Source: Candidatus Altarchaeota archaeon (GTDB lineage: Archaea > Altiarchaeota > Altiarchaeia > JAFGQM01). From it: a stretch of 17,062 nt of DNA. Location of the stretch: assembly GCA_016935655.1 (NCBI GenBank), contig JAFGQM010000004.1, positions 1 to 17,062 on the forward strand, read 5' to 3'. The notes beneath the pieces were generated by a model. It had not been told where the DNA came from. It did not search any database and worked only from the letters and a program-made list of their open reading frames with translations. Below are positions 13,481 to 17,062 of the stretch, one piece after another (position 1 is the stretch's first letter; the number at the start of each line of letters is the position of its first letter). Both the position numbers and the translations under genes were made by a program.

Positions 13481-14230
13481 TCACCGCACCCTCTGCCTCA
13501 CCACTTCAAACATCAATATGGCCGCGGAGACTGCTACGTTTAGGGAATCTATACGCCCCCTCATGGGTATGGAAACAAGCATATCACACCCGTCGGCGAC
13601 TGAATTCCTCATCCCGCCCCCCTCGTTGCCCACGACTATGGCCACGCCCTCGCGCATAGGGACGTTGTAGTATTTGGTCTTGGCATTAGCGTCAGTCCCG
13701 ATTATCTTGATTCCGGAGTCCCTGAGCTCCCTTAAGAGGGGTTTAAGCTTGCCGACCCTGGAGATCTTCACATACTCTGTCGCCCCGGAGGCCACCTTGA
13801 CGACAGAACCCGTGATACCGACCGCGCGCGATTCCGGTATTATTATCCCATGGACCCCGGCGCATTCGGCGGAGCGTATCATGGAGCCGAGGTTCTGCGG
13901 GTCCTCTATGCCGTCGAGTATCAGCAGGAAGGGCTGTTCGTTTTTCGATTCCGCCACGCGCAGGATATCCTTTACTGAGCAATACCCCATCCTTTCCACA
14001 ACGGCGGCTATGCCCTGGTGGGAATCCGACCCCGTAAACCTCTTGAGCCAGCCCGGGTTCCTGAATTGGAATCTTATGCCTTTTGGCTTCAGCGCGCCTA
14101 TGATGCCATCGGCAAAGCCCTTGTTCGCCGTGGTGGAGATGTAGACCTCCTTTATCCTCCTGCTCCCTCTCAAGGCCTCCATCACCGCGTTTTTCCCGTA
14201 TACCCTATCGCCTTCGACTCCATGTTTCAT
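13481..14230 (-). CDS. SpoU/TrmH-family RNA 2'-O-methyltransferase, RlmB-like
   Basis: A 249-residue SPOUT methyltransferase. An N-terminal substrate-binding domain (YGKNAVMEAL through about residue 80) precedes the knotted catalytic domain. All three SpoU motifs are present: LDGIEDPQNLGSMIRSAE at 105-122 with Asn113 and Arg119, VVGNEGGGMR at 199-208 with Glu203, and SIPMRGRIDSLNVAVSAA at 220-237 with Asn231. Domain order and length match bacterial RlmB, which methylates a guanosine ribose in the 23S rRNA peptidyl-transferase region using SAM. The exact target here, rRNA or tRNA, cannot be told. Archaea rarely rely on RlmB-type enzymes, so bacterial origin by transfer is possible. It is leaderless, sharing one TATA box with the divergent operon. 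Confidence 0.92.
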   Translation of the reverse strand: MKHGVEGDRVYGKNAVMEALRGSRRIKEVYISTTANKGFADGIIGALKPKGIRFQFRNPGWLKRFTGSDSHQGIAAVVERMGYCSVKDILRVAESKNEQPFLLILDGIEDPQNLGSMIRSAECAGVHGIIIPESRAVGITGSVVKVASGATEYVKISRVGKLKPLLRELRDSGIKIIGTDANAKTKYYNVPMREGVAIVVGNEGGGMRNSVADGCDMLVSIPMRGRIDSLNVAVSAAILMFEVVRQRVR

Positions 14231-14252
14231 TTTTGCAGGAATGATTATTATG

Positions 14253-14259
14253 TTTATAT
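14253..14259. promoter_or_regulatory. Shared bidirectional TATA box
   Basis: TTTATAT, read as ATATAAA on the other strand, is centred at 14256, exactly 26 bp from the ATG of the methyltransferase (14230, minus) and 26 bp from the ATG of the 215-aa gene (14282, plus). No other convincing box lies in the 51-bp gap. One TBP-binding site therefore appears to serve two divergent leaderless genes. Confidence 0.65.
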
Positions 14260-14281
14260 CCCAAACAATAATAATGTCAAA

Positions 14282-14929
14282 ATGTCTGAAAATCCTGAGA
14301 TACCCGAGAATGTATTGAAGCTAGCCTGGGAGGCTGGCGAGGGCGTGCACCAGATCGGAGACTATAGAGCGGTAAAAGACCGGAAGATGATTGTGATAAG
14401 CCCCGCTATCCTAGCAGAGGGGCCCAAGGGAAGGGCGCATTTTCGCACTGTGGTCTTCCCAAGGTCGGAGCACTTTGGGGAGTTCAAAGAAGCTTCCAAT
14501 GCATTGCAGAGGGGCGGGCCTGTGGGATTCAACCAGGGCAGCGTGGGAAGTACTTTCGTGTACAGGCGCGCCAGGAAAAAGCCGTTCTATCTCGACCTCG
14601 CGCAGGCACACTTCAAGACAAGTAGGGGGGCAACTAAGGACAGCCAAGTGTTTGGGATCCGGAGGTCGCTTGCGACCCAGTACCAGGGCTGGAGGGTCAG
14701 GGCCCTCAGGGAGGCCATAGGATTCGCCGAGCGCTACAAAACCGAGCTGCGAATCCCCGCCAGCACAGCCGATACAGGTAAGTTCGAGGAGGACATCAGA
14801 AGGGTTTGCAGGGATATGGACATACGCTTGAGAAGAATGAGGGAGAAGTGGGTCATGGGCGAGTCACGCCGTGTGTTCTCGATCAACCCCCGCTTGGACA
14901 GGCGAGGGAGGAGGAAGATAAGAGGATGA
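14282..14929 (+). CDS. Basic protein of unknown function (215 aa)
   Basis: I do not recognise a family. The protein is soluble, Arg/Lys-rich and without cysteines in its mapped core. The N-terminal ~20 residues are acidic (MSENPEIPENVLKLAWEAGE), followed by beta-rich sequence (KMIVISPAILAEGPKG, FRTVVFPRSEHFGEF) and a C-terminal helical region ending in a very basic tail (RLDRRGRRKIRG). The frame is open further upstream, but the ATG at 14282 is chosen because it lies 26 bp from the shared TATA box and because upstream residues would overlap the methyltransferase gene antisense. Its stop overlaps the next start as ATGA, so the two plus-strand genes are translationally coupled and probably act together. 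RNA or ribosome association is a guess from charge. Confidence 0.8.
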   Translation: MSENPEIPENVLKLAWEAGEGVHQIGDYRAVKDRKMIVISPAILAEGPKGRAHFRTVVFPRSEHFGEFKEASNALQRGGPVGFNQGSVGSTFVYRRARKKPFYLDLAQAHFKTSRGATKDSQVFGIRRSLATQYQGWRVRALREAIGFAERYKTELRIPASTADTGKFEEDIRRVCRDMDIRLRRMREKWVMGESRRVFSINPRLDRRGRRKIRG

Positions 14930-15642
14930 GTGTAAGGAAACCTAAATTCATCGGGAAGAGAACGAAGTGGGAGAAGAAGAGGGCCGTGAAGAGAGTCTCT
15001 AGGGCGGCGGCTGGAAAGAAACCCGTGGTCGAGCCCCTTCAGATCGCCCCGGTGGCTGAGAGGCAGAAAGCCTTGAGGCAGGGCAGGATGGTCTTCTATG
15101 ACGGCGGGGAAAGGATTGAGGTGGACTTGAAGGGGGGTGTTTTAGGCGGTATAGGAGCCTTACAAGGGATGTACAAGACGTTTGATGGGCGAGTGATATT
15201 ATTGCGGTCGGATTACACTCCAGTAGTCCCGACTATAGACCTTTTCGAGTTGAGAAGGGGCGCCTCGGGCATTTTAGAGGAAAACAGACTACCGGACAAT
15301 TTCTTCCAAAGAGTGCGAGAGGAGTTGAGCCACATAAAGATAGATGAAAACTTGAGGGGGCAGAAGATGGGGCTAAAAGGCTTGTCAAAGACCGAGAGGG
15401 ACGCCCGGTCGGTGCAGGAGGGCTACAACAGGCAATATGTGCTCAGGAAGTTCACGCCCAAATTCCTAAGGCTCAGGTATGGATACGCAAGGCCGACGAC
15501 CTGGGACATGGGGGTCTGGGACGACCTGGAAAAAAGAGGGAAGCACCAGCCAAAGGATGATTTAGAAGGATACCATAGAATCGAGGCCATAGACCCGAAG
15601 ACCGGCAAGGCAAGGATATTCACGTTCCCTATCAGGAAGTGA
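14926..15642 (+). CDS. Basic protein of unknown function (238 aa), coupled to the 215-aa gene
   Basis: The first ~35 residues are Lys/Arg-rich (KRTKWEKKRAVKRVSRAAAG) and probably disordered. A compact domain follows with beta segments (GRMVFYDGGERIEVDLKGG, DGRVILLRSDYTPVVPTIDL), and the C-terminal part is rich in aromatic and basic residues (KFTPKFLRLRYGYARPTTWD). No membrane segment and no known motif. The ATG overlaps the previous stop by four bases, and GGGAGGAGG about 12 bp upstream can act as a ribosome site. The in-frame extension upstream is rejected in favour of this ATGA junction. Its last 11 bp overlap the end of the convergent swivel-domain gene. The layout of basic tail plus small beta domain recalls nucleic-acid-binding proteins, but this is only a resemblance. 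Confidence 0.8.
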   Translation: MSVRKPKFIGKRTKWEKKRAVKRVSRAAAGKKPVVEPLQIAPVAERQKALRQGRMVFYDGGERIEVDLKGGVLGGIGALQGMYKTFDGRVILLRSDYTPVVPTIDLFELRRGASGILEENRLPDNFFQRVREELSHIKIDENLRGQKMGLKGLSKTERDARSVQEGYNRQYVLRKFTPKFLRLRYGYARPTTWDMGVWDDLEKRGKHQPKDDLEGYHRIEAIDPKTGKARIFTFPIRK

Positions 15643-16996
15643 GGTTTATCAGGCCTGTCTTGCCGTCTACTTCCAATGTAGCGCCTTCCTTTATGCCCTC
15701 GAAGTTCTTTGTCTGGACTATGCATGGAAGATTCATCTCCCTCGCTATGACAGCGCTATGCGCCAGCGCCCCTCCGCTTGCGCTGACCACTGCGATTATC
15801 TTGTCATAGGCCTCAACGAGCTCTGGCGACAGGGTCCTAGACACCAATATCCTGCCATCAAGGTCCTTTGTGAAATCACTCCTTGAGTCGACAAGGACTG
15901 CCTTACCTGTTACCCTTGCCTCCCCGGCTACAGGCATGCCATGTATCTGCCGGTCTGACTCGCCCTCGACAAGTTTGCCGTCAACGAGGACAAGCTGGGC
16001 AGGCAAATCGAGTTTTAGGTAGGTAGCATACTTCTTTTTCCTCTGTTCTGCAAGGGTTTTGTTGTTTTTTGCATCCCGGAGTTCGGAGGTCTTAAGGAAA
16101 AACACTAGATCATCGAGCTTGCTCTCCTTCGCTATCCCCAGGTATGCGAATCTCCGCATGGCCAGGTATCTGGCTGCCAAAAACTTGCTGTTCTCCCTCC
16201 AGCGTATGTAGCTGTTCCTTGGTACAGGCACGTTGGCCATCCTCTTAAGGCCCGACTCGTCCTCAAGGAAGCGCTCCTCTGAAATGGCGTAGGGGTTGTT
16301 TGCATAGAAGCCGAAGCGCTCCTTGGCGGCCTTGGTATCGCCGCCTTTCAAAAGGTCTACTAACTCCCCTAGCTCACACTCCGACCATGCCGCCGAATCG
16401 GCGAGTTTTATCTTCAGGTTATAGGCAATGGAGGAAAGGAAGGAGAACTCCATGCATTTGAGGGCTTTGTTGAGGGATTCCTCCGCGACTAGCAAGGGGT
16501 CGTCAAAATCGGTCCTCCAATCCTTTCTGGACTCTTTGGAGAATTTGACGAAGTTCTTCAACGCCTCGTTGGTCTTGAACGCCGTGACCACTGTCGAGGA
16601 GGCATGTTTGAAAGTGTCTAGGGGCGCTGACAGGAGCAGGAGTATATTGTCCAAATTTATGGGCCTGACACGCACGAGCTTATTCCCCTTAAAATCATAT
16701 TTCTTCTTCATGCCGACGGAGTATATGTACTTGTCGATTACGTTCATGCAGAAGTACATCCTCCCGCCGACAACCGGCATATAAGAACCAGTTGGACTGA
16801 GTCCTAGACCTAGGTCTTCGTAGAGTTTCCAGGACGGCCCGCCGGGCTCGAAGAGCCTCTCGAAAAACTCCAGCTCAGAGGGTTTCCCGACCGGCAGGAG
16901 GTCTGAATTCTCAGTCTCCTCTAAGACGATGACCTTTTCGTATTCAAGCGATTTAAGAGAGCCTTCGATCTCCTGCCTTATGAAGTCTGGTATCAT
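15632..16996 (-). CDS. PEP-utilising-enzyme swivel (phosphohistidine) domain protein
   Basis: A 454-residue protein whose last ~85 residues form the mobile phosphohistidine domain of PEP synthase, pyruvate phosphate dikinase and rifampin phosphotransferase: RILVSRTLSPELVEAYDKI, SASGGALAHSAVIAREMNLP with His413, and a final LEVDGKTGLI. The middle (NNPYAISEERFLEDESGL, RYLAMRRFAYLGIAKESKLD, DLVFFLKTSELRDA) follows the order of the segment before the swivel in rifampin phosphotransferase-like proteins. The N-terminal ATP-grasp nucleotide-binding domain that would phosphorylate the histidine is absent, so a partner must supply phosphate or the protein has another role. Its ATG abuts the stop of an upstream gene (TAGATG), which could encode that partner. 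No drug-related function is implied. Confidence 0.85.
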   Translation of the reverse strand: MIPDFIRQEIEGSLKSLEYEKVIVLEETENSDLLPVGKPSELEFFERLFEPGGPSWKLYEDLGLGLSPTGSYMPVVGGRMYFCMNVIDKYIYSVGMKKKYDFKGNKLVRVRPINLDNILLLLSAPLDTFKHASSTVVTAFKTNEALKNFVKFSKESRKDWRTDFDDPLLVAEESLNKALKCMEFSFLSSIAYNLKIKLADSAAWSECELGELVDLLKGGDTKAAKERFGFYANNPYAISEERFLEDESGLKRMANVPVPRNSYIRWRENSKFLAARYLAMRRFAYLGIAKESKLDDLVFFLKTSELRDAKNNKTLAEQRKKKYATYLKLDLPAQLVLVDGKLVEGESDRQIHGMPVAGEARVTGKAVLVDSRSDFTKDLDGRILVSRTLSPELVEAYDKIIAVVSASGGALAHSAVIAREMNLPCIVQTKNFEGIKEGATLEVDGKTGLINLTS

Positions 16997-17062
16997 CTAG
17001 TTGGAACATGACCCCCCTAATTTGTATTCGCCGGCTACTCTCAGGTCTATCGGGCAGTAGGA
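16997..17062 (-). CDS. C-terminal end of an upstream gene (5' partial)
   Basis: On the minus strand a frame is open from the window edge to TAG at 16997-16999, giving about 21 residues that end GEYKLGGSCSN. The stop directly abuts the ATG of the swivel-domain gene, and no promoter is visible for that gene, so an operon is likely. The fragment is too short to identify; an open frame of this length can occur by chance. Confidence 0.4.
   Translation of the reverse strand, partial: SYCPIDLRVAGEYKLGGSCSN

Noticed and set aside
14018..14281. Upstream extension of the 215-aa protein
   Set aside because: It is antisense to the methyltransferase gene, and the shared TATA box lies downstream of it, so transcription would start too late to include it.

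Overview
The window reads as archaeal chromosome. The grounds are: TATA boxes of the TTTTTAT/TTTATAT type about 25-32 bp upstream of most start codons; mostly leaderless genes, with a Shine-Dalgarno mainly on the S-layer gene; a methanococcal-type S-layer protein; an archaeal AmrS-type radical SAM enzyme; and a tRNA gene without encoded CCA. The mix of a Cys-rich surface protein, an archaeal S-layer and many small unknown genes suggests a DPANN-like lineage (for example Aenigmarchaeota, Woesearchaeota or Micrarchaeota). That placement is inference; the sequence alone does not fix the phylum.

Layout. (1) 1-4995 is a cell-surface locus on the minus strand: a major acidic S-layer protein with its own strong promoter region and hairpin terminator, then a membrane-anchored ectodomain protein, then the start of a multi-pass GT-C-like membrane protein that runs off the window. 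The S-layer has eight N-glycosylation sequons, so a glycosyltransferase nearby is suggestive. (2) 4997-7342: a 163-aa conserved-looking unknown and an AmrS radical SAM enzyme (minus), divergent from a GIDE/BAM-domain membrane protein (plus). (3) 7343-9737 is an accessory island at the 3' end of tRNA-Gly(GCC). Two ~1.05-kb cassettes lie head to tail. Both have the same ends: a 55-bp block next to the tRNA side and a ~292-bp array of hairpins on the other side. They carry different toxin-antitoxin cargo: HEPN/MNT in one, HicA/HicB in the other. A 10-bp piece of the tRNA 3' end recurs at all three junctions. This is the most striking thing in the window. (4) 9773-13450: minus-strand genes, each with its own TATA box: a secreted transglutaminase-like protein, a 73-aa basic protein, a Cys-rich membrane-anchored protein with three repeat types, and a 97-aa basic protein. 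(5) 13481-17062: a SpoU/TrmH rRNA 2'-O-methyltransferase (minus) that shares one TATA box with a divergent two-gene operon of unknown basic proteins (plus). A phosphohistidine swivel-domain protein follows (minus), with the stop of a further partial gene immediately upstream.

Together the window looks like a compact genome in which surface architecture (S-layer, anchored ectodomain, GT-C, transglutaminase, Cys-rich protein) dominates, interrupted by a tRNA-anchored toxin-antitoxin cassette array. No integrase or transposase is visible, so any mobility of the array would need a factor encoded elsewhere.
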